In this document: positions 56,241 to 63,862 of the stretch, piece by piece
How positions within the stretch are numbered: position 1 is the stretch's first letter
How the letters are laid out: each line of letters begins with the position of its first letter
Source: Lutibacter oricola
Lineage (GTDB): Bacteria; Bacteroidota; Bacteroidia; Flavobacteriales; Flavobacteriaceae
NCBI RefSeq assembly: GCF_900106565.1
Contig: NZ_FNNJ01000006.1
Coordinates: 172,903 to 236,902 of the forward strand
DNA length: 64,000 nucleotides
Reading direction: 5' to 3'
Made by a program: the position numbers and the translations under genes
Notes under the pieces: model-generated
The model's input: only the letters and a program-made list of their open reading frames with translations
Told to the model about the DNA's origin: nothing
Databases searched by the model: none

Positions 56241-57092
56241 ATGAGGAATTTAGTAGAAAAAGGTATAATCCCTGCTGTGAATTTTCACCTTTGGAAAGCA
56301 TGTAATTATAAATGTAAATTTTGTTTTGGGACATTTAATGACGTTAAAAAGAATAATTTAGAATATGAAGAAGCAAAACGAACTGTTCAAAACCTGGCAG
56401 GATTTGGTTTTGAAAAAATAACTTTTTCAGGAGGTGAGCCAACTTTATGTAAATATTTACCTAAACTATTAAAAATAGCAAAAAATGCAGGTATGACTAC
56501 TTCTATTGTAACTAACGGAAGTATGCTAAATTATGATTGGTTGAATGAAAATAAAGATTATTTGGATTGGATAGCAATAAGTATTGATAGTATTAATATA
56601 GAAACGAATATTAGATCTGGTAGATTTAATAAAAATAACAGTTTTACTGAAGAAATATATATTGAATTAATTCAATTAATAAAAGAGATTGGTTTTAAAT
56701 TGAAAATAAATACAGTCGTTTCTAATTTTAATAAAAATGAAGATTTTAATGAATTTATAAATTGGGTAAAACCAGAAAGGTGGAAAATATTTCAAGCATT
56801 ACCTATAGAGGTTCAGAATGATAAATACAAAGATGATTTTATGGTGAATCAATTTGAGTTCAATAATTATTTAAAAAGGCATAAAAGCTCAAGTTATATA
56901 AAAGAAAGTAATTATGATATGAAAGGTTCATATATAATGGTAGATCCAATTGGAAGATTTTTTGAAAATTCAAAAGGTATTCATAAGTACAGTTCAAAAA
57001 TAAATTCAGTAGGTGTGGAAAGAGCTTTATCAGAAATAAACTATTGCTTCAAAAAATTTATAAATAGAGAAGGATTATATGATTGGGAGTAA
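56241..57092 (+). CDS. Prokaryotic viperin (pVip) radical SAM enzyme
   Basis: 283 aa, usual size. Converts CTP, GTP or UTP into 3'-deoxy-3',4'-didehydro nucleotides that stop viral transcription. The radical SAM cluster motif CxxxCxxC is C21, C25, C28 in WKACNYKCKFCF; SAM-binding GGEP is at 64-67. The rest matches viperin-specific blocks: WIAISIDSINIETNIRSGR, LKINTVVSNFNKNEDFNEF, KPERWKIFQALPIEVQ, RHKSSSYIKESNYDMKGSY and VDPIGRFFENS. No nucleotide kinase gene is adjacent. Choice of NTP cannot be read from sequence. Confidence 0.93.
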   Translation: MRNLVEKGIIPAVNFHLWKACNYKCKFCFGTFNDVKKNNLEYEEAKRTVQNLAGFGFEKITFSGGEPTLCKYLPKLLKIAKNAGMTTSIVTNGSMLNYDWLNENKDYLDWIAISIDSINIETNIRSGRFNKNNSFTEEIYIELIQLIKEIGFKLKINTVVSNFNKNEDFNEFINWVKPERWKIFQALPIEVQNDKYKDDFMVNQFEFNNYLKRHKSSSYIKESNYDMKGSYIMVDPIGRFFENSKGIHKYSSKINSVGVERALSEINYCFKKFINREGLYDWE

Positions 57093-57123
57093 TTTATTTT
57101 TGTTTAATGATAAGAGAGTTCAA

Positions 57124-57162
57124 TTGTTTGATAAATTTAATAACATTAAATTTATCAAACAA
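57124..57162. repeat. Perfect 18-bp hairpin after the viperin gene
   Basis: Arms 57124-57141 and 57145-57162 are exactly complementary (TTGTTTGATAAATTTAAT on the left) around AAC. No T run follows on either strand, so it is not a normal terminator; it may stabilise the 3' end or bind a protein. Confidence 0.6.
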
Positions 57163-57221
57163 AAAGTTATAAATAACTAAATTATCTTTATAGTTGAATT
57201 AATAAGATTGTAGTTAATTTT

Positions 57222-58166
57222 ATGAATAAAAAAGATGGAAAATATTTTGAGCATTTAGTAGAGCTCATTGAAAGGTCTATTGATCCTGATGCTAAGATTG
57301 AACAAGATGTTCAAATGCCAATTTTGAATTCAATAAATGGTTATACTACACAATGTGATATAGTTATTACTAAAGGAAAAAAGCCCAGAGAAACAATAAC
57401 TATAATTGAAGTTCAAGATAGAAATAGTAAAATAAAGCCAAATGATTATCGAGGCTGGATTCAGAAACTTGATGAAATTGGGGCACAACATTTAATATGT
57501 GTTTCAAGACAAAATTTCCCAGCAAGTATTATTGAAAAAGTTTCAATGTCTGGAAATAAAGTTAGTTTAATTAAATTATCTGAATTAGATATAGACAATA
57601 TTCCAATTGATTTTTTTGGATTTAAATCTAGATACGTTGATTTTCAAATTTTAAAAGTTGTATTTAAAAAAACAATTACAAATAAGCATCAAATTAGTGC
57701 AACAAAGGTCAAGGAATATTTACTTTCAAAAGAAGCTCATCCTGACAATAAAATATTTACCTATGACAAAACAAACCTCATTAGTTTATACGAATTAGTT
57801 AAAGAATATAACAAAACAAATGAAAATGGCGAATCAGGAAGAAGTCTTTTTCAATCAAATTTTGATTCAGAAAAATGCCTATATCTAACTTACAAAAAAG
57901 AATTTATACAGGTTGGACTAGAAGTTGAATATGATTGGAAAATCATAAAGGAGAATTTACCCGTATCATTAATGTCATATGAACAAAATGAATATGGAAC
58001 ATTAGCTTGGGTTTTAAAAACTGTTTATAAATTAGAAAAAGACACCGTAATTTTAAAGATACCTGTTACTAAAAAGGGGAAAAAATACATTATGAAAAAC
58101 ATTGAAATTAGTACCATTGGTAATCCTGCTTTTAGTCTAGAAATGAATATTATAAAGAATTCTTAA
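57222..58166 (+). CDS. PD-(D/E)XK-like nuclease domain protein
   Basis: 314 aa. The N-terminal third looks like a restriction-endonuclease fold: KYFEHLVELIERSI, CDIVITKGKKP (Asp46) and TITIIEVQDRNSKI (Glu63-Val-Gln65), i.e. D...ExQ with Gln in place of the usual Lys, then GAQHLICVSRQNFP. The rest is helical and beta-rich without a recognised motif. Single gene, 129 bp after viperin. Defence function inferred. The Gln could mean altered or lost catalysis. Confidence 0.72.
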   Translation: MNKKDGKYFEHLVELIERSIDPDAKIEQDVQMPILNSINGYTTQCDIVITKGKKPRETITIIEVQDRNSKIKPNDYRGWIQKLDEIGAQHLICVSRQNFPASIIEKVSMSGNKVSLIKLSELDIDNIPIDFFGFKSRYVDFQILKVVFKKTITNKHQISATKVKEYLLSKEAHPDNKIFTYDKTNLISLYELVKEYNKTNENGESGRSLFQSNFDSEKCLYLTYKKEFIQVGLEVEYDWKIIKENLPVSLMSYEQNEYGTLAWVLKTVYKLEKDTVILKIPVTKKGKKYIMKNIEISTIGNPAFSLEMNIIKNS

Positions 58167-59318
58167 AATATTCAACTAACTACAACGTCGTATAAACCAA
58201 TAAATTTACAATACTAAAAAAAAATCTCACCTCTCCAGCATTATTCCATTCCGTTAGCACTCCATTCCATAAAGCTTTCAATTTCGCACAGTAAGAGCTT
58301 GAAAAAAGCACTTACTTTTAGCCTTTGCGCTTTTTTAAATCCGTTTCCATAAAAATAAGCACAACAAAACAGAATAATTCGCAGGTAATAAGGTGTTCGC
58401 AATACGCTCCATTTTGTTTCATAAAATATAATTACAAGGGTATTTAGAAATTAAGTAAAATTAGAATTCCTCACCTTGTAAGGGGAGGTGCCAAAGGCGG
58501 AGGGGTTAAATACTCCCTTGTACTTACCATAACTAGCACTAATTCGTCCACAGTCCTCATTTAGCACTAGTTACTTATTTTACTTCACACATTCCACGCA
58601 TTACTCACGCATAGCTATCTTTTGCCCTTAAAATCCTTATAGGTTTTGCTACGCAAGTCTTTTAATTAAGGGCAAACCGCTATTACACTATTTTCGCTCG
58701 CCTGCTGCTCACTTCGGGCTAAAAAAAAAAGGGTGTCACAGTTTTTGATTGCAACCATTTTGCATATAATTTAATCGCTTCTTTCAGTCACTCTTAAAAC
58801 ATATTGCAAACGCACACAAGAGCAAAAGTATTCCGTTATGTTTTAGTTTTAAAAAGTAGTTGTTATAAAGTAGAACTCACAAAAAAGGAACACAATAAAA
58901 CCCTTAAAACTTTACGAGTATACAAAATTGAAAAACCTTTTTAGAAAGAATAGTTTATTAAAAGCTTCGAAACAAGGAACGTAGTGACGCGAAGTTTTAA
59001 TAACGGTTCTACGCAGTAGAAATTCCTACTAAAAAGTGTCCTTTTTTGATTCGTTTTTTAGACAAGTAAAAAATGAATAATAGGAAATAAATACCACTAC
59101 ATAAATTGCCCTTGCCTTTCCCTCAGCATCAAAAACACCGCCACCCTTTGCGTGTACCACGTAGTCGTTGCACGTACTTATGCCGATGGCAACGTACTTT
59201 TGCCCCAACACCCTCCGTTCAGCTCGCGGCGGCTCGCGTAAATGCTTCGCGATTACCTGCTAATATCAACTTTTAAAAAACATATTTCGAACTTCATTAT
59301 TTGAAATCATTTTAGTAG
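58167..59318. other. Gene-free 1.15-kb region of the mobile element
   Basis: No believable gene on either strand. Base composition is uneven, with GC-rich patches near 58680-58720 and 59180-59260 against AT-rich surroundings. It contains a repeat (58472-58509), an imperfect hairpin (AAGCTTCG near 58962 against CGCGAAGTTTT near 58991), and a triple cluster of ATTCCATTCCGTTAGC-like strings at 58240-58270. Placed between defence cargo and mobile-element genes. Could be an origin of transfer or a regulatory region; I see no nick-site motif I can name. Confidence 0.4.
58472..58509. repeat. Dispersed repeat AGGTGCCAAAGGCGGAGGGG, copy 1
   Basis: CACCTTGTAAGGGGAGGTG hairpin followed by CCAAAGGCGGAGGGGT. 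The second copy at 59770 is nearly identical; a diverged third lies at 60371. This string is familiar from intergenic repeats in Bacteroidota. Confidence 0.7.
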
Positions 59319-59642
59319 TTACTTTATTTTACTAATAGAATACTTTGTAGCTTCACGTTGTAAATCAGCCATTGTTTTAACCTTGTTTTTTAATAACCAA
59401 GCATCAATTTCATCTTTTTTAAATACCAATCGTTTCCCTTTTTTATAATGCGGTATTTCCCGATTATGTGTTTTCTTGTAAACAAAGCTTTTAGTTAAGT
59501 CGTAATGATTACACAGTTGATTTAAACTCATAACTTCTAAATCTAATACAGCATTTGATATTAGCAGTCTGTTTTCAATTGAGGAAATTCGAGTTTCAAT
59601 AGCAGTTAGTTTTTCTATAATAATTTCAAAAGGATTTTCCAT
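59319..59642 (-). CDS. Excisionase/MerR-like helix-turn-helix protein
   Basis: 107 aa from the ATG at 59642; a longer frame upstream would add a hydrophobic, unlikely leader. The N-terminal helix (NPFEIIIEKLTAIETRISSI) is coiled-coil-like; the C-terminal part is an HTH_17 domain: VMSLNQLCNHYDLTKSFVYK and EIPHYKKGKRLVFKKDEIDA. Similar proteins accompany mobilisation genes in Bacteroidota elements. Transcribed opposite to most element genes. Confidence 0.78.
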   Translation of the reverse strand: MENPFEIIIEKLTAIETRISSIENRLLISNAVLDLEVMSLNQLCNHYDLTKSFVYKKTHNREIPHYKKGKRLVFKKDEIDAWLLKNKVKTMADLQREATKYSISKIK

Positions 59643-59956
59643 AATAGTATAATTTAGGTTCAAAGTAAAAAATAAAAAACATAGCAAATATCGGTTGTTT
59701 TCATCTCCAGCCGCTTTAAGCCTTTCAAGGTCAAGCCCTACGGGTTTTGAAAAAAATATTTTACAAACTTCTCCCTTTTAAAGGGGAGGTGCCAAAGGCG
59801 GAGGGGTAAAACTAGAAACCTATTATAAATACTACTAAAATATTTTTTACAAAAAACCTTGACAGTCATATCCACACAACCTAGCTGTGGCTATCTTTTT
59901 TCTTTTGTTTTCTGAAAAATTATGTGCGCGAAGCGCATAATTTTAAATGGAGAACT
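59643..59956. other. Gap between divergent element genes
   Basis: 314 bp. Contains a repeat copy (59770-59806) and the string GCGCGAAGCGCATAATT near 59922-59942, which includes the palindrome TGTGCGCGAAGCGCATA. No perfect promoter element found for either flanking gene. No other gene seen. Confidence 0.4.
59770..59806. repeat. Dispersed repeat AGGTGCCAAAGGCGGAGGGG, copy 2
   Basis: CTCCCTTTTAAAGGGGAG hairpin followed by GTGCCAAAGGCGGAGGGGT; same second half as 58472-58509. Confidence 0.7.
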
Positions 59957-60361
59957 ATGTCAACTTATGAAATCAAGACACACCAGGAAGGAAGAACCTA
60001 CAACAAACCGCACTTTTTTATTTTAAACAAAGGTTTAAATAGTGGTAGGCCAATGGACCAACCTTGCCCAAACTGTTTTGTAATTACAACAGTTTCGGAA
60101 GAAACCCGAGAGTCTTTGTATTACCTATGTTTATCACTTAAAACAGGTCAATTCTTTGGCTACTATTTAAAAGGTAGTGTTATTCCTTTTATCTGTATTT
60201 CAGATGCAAAAACGGTAATAAATACAGCCTTACAAAATTACGAGCTGCAGCAATGGGAATTAAAAGTTGAGAAGCTTAAAAAAATCACAGCCTTTGAACA
60301 AAATCTAAAATTACAATTGAAAGCAATTTCAAAATTAAAAATTGCTTTGTTGAGGTCCTAA
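59957..60361 (+). CDS. Conserved hypothetical protein of Bacteroidota mobile elements
   Basis: 134 aa from ATG 59957 (MSTYEIKTHQEGRTYNKPHF); I prefer this to an upstream in-frame ATG at 59924 because the extra residues are derived from the preceding palindrome. Notable features are PHFFILNKGLNSGRPM, a CPNCF pair of cysteines, and a C-terminal basic helix (LKKITAFEQNLKLQLKAISK). No known domain. Similar small genes sit beside the HTH gene on related elements as far as I recall; function unknown. Confidence 0.65.
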   Translation: MSTYEIKTHQEGRTYNKPHFFILNKGLNSGRPMDQPCPNCFVITTVSEETRESLYYLCLSLKTGQFFGYYLKGSVIPFICISDAKTVINTALQNYELQQWELKVEKLKKITAFEQNLKLQLKAISKLKIALLRS

Positions 60362-60370
60362 GAAATAAAT

Positions 60371-60402
60371 CTCCCCCTTTTCAAGGGGGACAAAGGGGGT
60401 GG
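60371..60402. repeat. Dispersed repeat, diverged copy 3
   Basis: TCCCCCTTTTCAAGGGGGA hairpin followed by CAAAGGGGGTGG; related to 58472 and 59770. Directly followed by a REP-like element. Confidence 0.6.
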
Positions 60403-60407
60403 AAATC

Positions 60408-60437
60408 GTCATTCTCAGCTTGACTGGGAATCTCACC
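60408..60437. repeat. REP-like hairpin element before the SLOG gene
   Basis: GTCAT layout with arms TTCTCAGC and ACTGGGAA around TTG, then ATCTCACC. Ends 17 bp before the next ATG, the same relation as at 30544. Confidence 0.65.
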
Positions 60438-60454
60438 ATTTAAAACTAAAAACT

Positions 60455-60805
60455 ATGAAACTAATAATAGCAGGAACCAGAACCTTCAACGACTACGAAA
60501 AATTATGCACTGAATGCGACAACCTCCTCCAGGATCAAAACATTATTGAAATTGTATCTGGAGCTTATTACAAAGGTGCCGATAAATTAGGAGAGCTATA
60601 CGCAAAACAGAGAGGATATAAAATAACTAGATTTCCTGCTGATTGGAATAAATTTGGAAAAGCTGCAGGTCCAAAGCGAAATGAACAAATGGCTAATTAT
60701 GCTGACGCATTAATTGTCTTTTGGAATGGGAAAAGTAGAGGCACTAAGAATATGATTGAATTAGCGGGGCAATTGGGTTTACATTTAAAAATCAACTTTT
60801 TTTAA
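60455..60805 (+). CDS. DUF2493/YspA-like SLOG-family protein
   Basis: 116 aa. Rossmann-like SLOG fold: KLIIAGTRTFNDYEKL at the N-terminus, EIVSGAYYKGADKLGE (nucleotide-binding loop), FPADWNKFGKAAGPKRNEQM and ALIVFWNGKSRGTKNMIELA. Members bind nucleotide-derived ligands and are common on phages and integrative elements. Ligand unknown. Preceded by two repeat elements, so its transcript may start upstream of these. Confidence 0.85.
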   Translation: MKLIIAGTRTFNDYEKLCTECDNLLQDQNIIEIVSGAYYKGADKLGELYAKQRGYKITRFPADWNKFGKAAGPKRNEQMANYADALIVFWNGKSRGTKNMIELAGQLGLHLKINFF

Positions 60806-61165
60806 TTATCGTTATATATTAAGTTACAACACCTTATTGATTAACGTAGACCTTAAAAGCTTATCAACAGTTACATCTAATATACAACTAGTTAAATTAA
60901 GAAGTACTATTACCAAATAATTGCAAGTGGAATCATATTGATTTTATTAAAATAGATTAAACGTTGGTTTATTCTTTGCTTTAACCTAGTAACTAGTGAA
61001 GTTAGTTTGTATAGAACAAGTTAGCGGTAAATTATGAAAAAAATTAACATTTCAATAGGAAACATACAAATATCACTGAAAAATAAAGGATTTTCATTAT
61101 AAATTGCTCATTAACTTAATAAACCGGAATATTATATATTTTAAAACATAAGTTACTATTCAATT
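60806..61165. other. 360-bp gap without gene
   Basis: AT-rich; only a 22-codon frame at 61034-61102 (MKKINISIGNIQISLKNKGF), which I do not consider supported. The string GAACAAGTTAGCGGTAA at about 61015-61031 stands out as GC-richer. No promoter with both elements found. Confidence 0.4.
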
Positions 61166-62479
61166 ATGAAAAAAACGCTATTCACAATCATCGGAGCAAT
61201 TTTAGGATTACCTTTAAGTTACTATTTTCAACCAGAAATGGTTAGGGCAAAAATTGGTGGAATTTCAGGGTATGTTAGACATTTTGATGAGATTTTAGAA
61301 GCAGAAGATTTAATAGGAAATGTAATAATTAGTGTTGTTGTTTTCGCGTTAATTGGGTTCATAATTGGTTATTTTATGGATAAAACAAGTGAAAATCAAG
61401 TAGCAAAAGATACAAATCAAGTAGCAGTTCCAAAAGTAAATTATGAAAAAACAGGAAAAAGCATTGGCAAAGTATTGGTTTCATTTTTTGGAGTTTTATT
61501 ACTTAATATTAATAAAATTAAAAAATGGATTAAATCTAACCCAAAGTTAATAGGAATCATAGGTGTTTTAGTGATGTTGTTCTCTGTGTTTTATTACATC
61601 TTCATTAAAAATCACCCAACCAAAGATGGCAAGGAAATGGCCTCTAAAATGTGTGAGTGTTATAAGACTTATAACAAAGAAATTATTTCTGCGTATACTG
61701 ATTTTTCAAATAATTTTGATAAATCTAAATATAAGCAAAGAAAGGAAGCACGTAATGACTTTCAAAATATTTCATCTCCAATAAACAAAAAAAAATATAA
61801 TTGTATTGAAAATATCAACAAAGAATACCAATTAATTGAAAGAAAATACAATAACGATTACAAAGGTCGGAATAAACTTGAATTATCATATAATCAGAAC
61901 CAGAATAATTGTTCAACAAATACTAATGTGAAAGAAAGTAAACTATATAATGAAATAAACAGTAAAATAGAAACAATAAAAGACCCTGAACCAAATAAGG
62001 ATAAAATTAGAGGAGATTTGATTGGAAATAAGATTCCTGGCTGGAGCTTTGATTACCTATCTGAATTCAAAAAATTCAAAATATTAAATTCCATAAAAAA
62101 TAGTAATAGAATTGAATATGATATTGAAATGGAATTGTATGGAGAGAACTCAAAATCTACTCACGAATGCGAAATAAAAGTTATTTATAATTTGGGCAAT
62201 AATGGTTGGTATTTTAATAACGTAAAAATGAAATATATAACTTTTACAAATACATACTATCCAGATAAATGGTCTAAAACGGTACCACTGAAAAATTGCA
62301 AATGGAATGCTGAAAATAAATATAAAATGGGCTGGAAAACACGTAATTCAAATTATGCAAACATAACAGAAACAGGTCCAAATTTAGGTGCTAAAACTTT
62401 GCCGAATTCTAATACATATTATATAAAATCATTAGAAAATAAGGTGATTAAAGTTAAATTTACTTATAGACCAAACTAA
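61166..62479 (+). CDS. Membrane protein with duplicated N-terminal module
   Basis: 437 aa. Two membrane segments in the first 75 residues (about 4-22 and 50-72), a further one at about 128-148, then a soluble C-terminal region of about 285 residues with cysteines (MCECYKTYNKE; NNCSTNTN) and a late block (ECEIKVIYNLGNNGWYFNNV). The first 75 residues (PLSYYFQPEMVRAKIGGISG) recur almost unchanged in the next gene. Unknown family. Possibly envelope-located, with the C-terminus outside. Confidence 0.65.
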   Translation: MKKTLFTIIGAILGLPLSYYFQPEMVRAKIGGISGYVRHFDEILEAEDLIGNVIISVVVFALIGFIIGYFMDKTSENQVAKDTNQVAVPKVNYEKTGKSIGKVLVSFFGVLLLNINKIKKWIKSNPKLIGIIGVLVMLFSVFYYIFIKNHPTKDGKEMASKMCECYKTYNKEIISAYTDFSNNFDKSKYKQRKEARNDFQNISSPINKKKYNCIENINKEYQLIERKYNNDYKGRNKLELSYNQNQNNCSTNTNVKESKLYNEINSKIETIKDPEPNKDKIRGDLIGNKIPGWSFDYLSEFKKFKILNSIKNSNRIEYDIEMELYGENSKSTHECEIKVIYNLGNNGWYFNNVKMKYITFTNTYYPDKWSKTVPLKNCKWNAENKYKMGWKTRNSNYANITETGPNLGAKTLPNSNTYYIKSLENKVIKVKFTYRPN

Positions 62480-62557
62480 ATTATTTTAATATACATTGGG
62501 AATAATCCGAAAAGCCAATCTAATTCAGAAGTAGGAATTAAATAAATATTTATATTT

Positions 62558-62800
62558 ATGAAAAAAGTATTATTTACTATCGTTGGTGGAGTTTTAGGAT
62601 TGCCATTAAGTTATTATTTTCAACCAGAAATGGTTAGGGCAAAAATTGGTGGAATTTCTGGCTATGTAAAACATTTTGATGAAATTTTAGAGGCAAAAGA
62701 TTTAATAGGGAATGTAATTATTGGTGTTGTTGTTTTTGCTATTATTGGTTTTGTAATCGGTTATTTTATGGATAAAAATGCGAGTCCGAAAACTGATTAA
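62558..62800 (+). CDS. Short membrane protein, paralogue of the N-terminus of the preceding protein
   Basis: 80 aa, two membrane segments (about 4-22, 50-72). About 85-90% identical to the first 75 residues of the 437-aa protein (shared PLSYYFQPEMVRAKIGGISG). Stops after DKNASPKTD. Its last 23 bp overlap the next gene, which encodes a hydrolase. Probably arose by duplication of the N-terminal module. Confidence 0.7.
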   Translation: MKKVLFTIVGGVLGLPLSYYFQPEMVRAKIGGISGYVKHFDEILEAKDLIGNVIIGVVVFAIIGFVIGYFMDKNASPKTD

Positions 62801-63410
62801 AATATTTTCAGTTTGTTTATTTGTGATATTGATTATTCTATTTCTTCATAAAAAAGAACGTATTATAATAAACGAAACTGACATAAATAAATTTGAACAT
62901 TTAGACATAATAGTAACAAGTGGTCAGTCTTTTCAAAGTAAAGTATTAAACCTTATAAACTTTTCTTTTGAGAGTTATACTCACGTTGGTATAATATGTA
63001 AAGAAAATAATAATGTTTTTGTTTTACACTCAACAACTGACGGAACAAAAGATAACGGAATACGTTATGATAATTTACAAAGTTTTATAGAATTAAGTAA
63101 TGTGAATTATTATAAAATATTGAGAAGTGAAAATATTGCTAAATCTGTTTCGTCAATTAATAAAAGTATCGATAAATATAAAACACTAAAAATTGCCTTT
63201 GATTATGATTTTGATAATCTTAATAAAGAACAAGTTTATTGCTCTGAATTAGTTTATGACATATATAAAAGTAATGGAATTATAACATCTAAATTAGACT
63301 TGAAAAAACCAATTCATCCGAAAATATTCACAAAACTAAAGGAGTTGACAACTATAAAAGAAAGAAAATCTACCGATAACAATGCATATGAAAAAAGCCT
63401 GGCTAAATAA
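62778..63410 (+). CDS. YiiX/YebB-like NlpC/P60-superfamily hydrolase
   Basis: 210 aa. N-terminal membrane anchor or signal (about 5-23). Permuted papain-like fold: LDIIVTSGQSFQ, SYTHVGIIC with the catalytic His (about 69), then FDYDFDNLNKEQVYCSELVY with the catalytic Cys at about 154. Relatives act on lipids or peptides at the envelope. Overlaps the upstream membrane-protein gene by 23 bp, indicating coupled translation. The last codons form part of the terminator stem. Confidence 0.8.
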   Translation: MRVRKLIKIFSVCLFVILIILFLHKKERIIINETDINKFEHLDIIVTSGQSFQSKVLNLINFSFESYTHVGIICKENNNVFVLHSTTDGTKDNGIRYDNLQSFIELSNVNYYKILRSENIAKSVSSINKSIDKYKTLKIAFDYDFDNLNKEQVYCSELVYDIYKSNGIITSKLDLKKPIHPKIFTKLKELTTIKERKSTDNNAYEKSLAK

Positions 63411-63429
63411 AAATTAGCTAGGCTTTTTT
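63391..63429. terminator. Bidirectional terminator overlapping a stop codon
   Basis: AAAAAAGCCTGGCTAA pairs with TTAGCTAGGCTTTTTT (one mismatch). A run on the left, T run on the right. It contains the stop codon of the hydrolase gene and reaches the stop of the minus-strand gene beyond. Confidence 0.88.
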
Positions 63430-63598
63430 ATTTATTAGAAAATAATCGCTTTAAAAAATATGAAACAAAAAAACTAACCACTGCGCCAATAACAGCCATA
63501 ACAATGGTAAAAATAACATCGTTTATGCTAATATTTAAAACAGTGGATAGCAAAGTCCCACCAATAACCCCAGACTTTATTTGAATATTGTTTTCCAA
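63428..63598 (-). CDS. Small membrane protein (about 56 aa)
   Basis: 56 aa with TTG start (63598) and TAA stop (63430-63428). Two hydrophobic stretches (KSGVIGGTLLSTVL and IFTIVMAVIGAVVSFFVSYF) and a basic C-terminus (LKRLFSNK). Looks like a small two-helix membrane or holin-like protein, common on Bacteroidota elements. Convergent with the hydrolase gene, sharing its terminator. Confidence 0.55.
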   Translation of the reverse strand: MENNIQIKSGVIGGTLLSTVLNISINDVIFTIVMAVIGAVVSFFVSYFLKRLFSNK

Positions 63599-63619
63599 TT
63601 CGATTGCTAAATTTAAGAG

Positions 63620-63859
63620 TTAGTCAATTTTAGAATCTAGATCTTTGTCTTTCTTTTTATCAGAAACAACAGCTTGGCTTACAGCCGTAGCAACTGTTCC
63701 GGCAACAGTCATATACGTTGCAACAGTAATTACAGCTGCAGGTAATGAAATTGGAGCAGCAATTATAACACCACCAGCGGTGGCCAATGCAATTCCAATG
63801 TTTCTTAATTTTCTAAAAAATGGAGGAGTCGGTTTTTTATAACGTTCTTTAAGTTTCAT
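63620..63859 (-). CDS. Small membrane protein (79 aa)
   Basis: 79 aa. Basic start (MKLKERYKKPTPPFFRKLRN), then two hydrophobic helices (GIALATAGGVIIAAPISLP; VITVATYMTVAGTVATAVSQ) and a charged tail (SDKKKDKDLDSKID). It resembles holin-like or small element-encoded membrane proteins. 3 bp after the stop of the next upstream minus-strand gene, so they form an operon. Confidence 0.6.
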   Translation of the reverse strand: MKLKERYKKPTPPFFRKLRNIGIALATAGGVIIAAPISLPAAVITVATYMTVAGTVATAVSQAVVSDKKKDKDLDSKID

Positions 63860-63862
63860 AAG

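Noticed and set aside
57124..57162. Terminator of the viperin transcript
   Set aside because: No T run after the stem on either strand.
59029..59211. 60-codon minus-strand frame
   Set aside because: Lies in the gene-free region; no start context or neighbours; looks like a by-product of conserved non-coding DNA.
60806..61165. Integron attC-like string (GAACAAGTTAGCGGTAA) and an ACAACGTCGTATA string at 58181
   Set aside because: No integron integrase and no pair of inverted core sites could be built; possible cassette remnants but unsupported.
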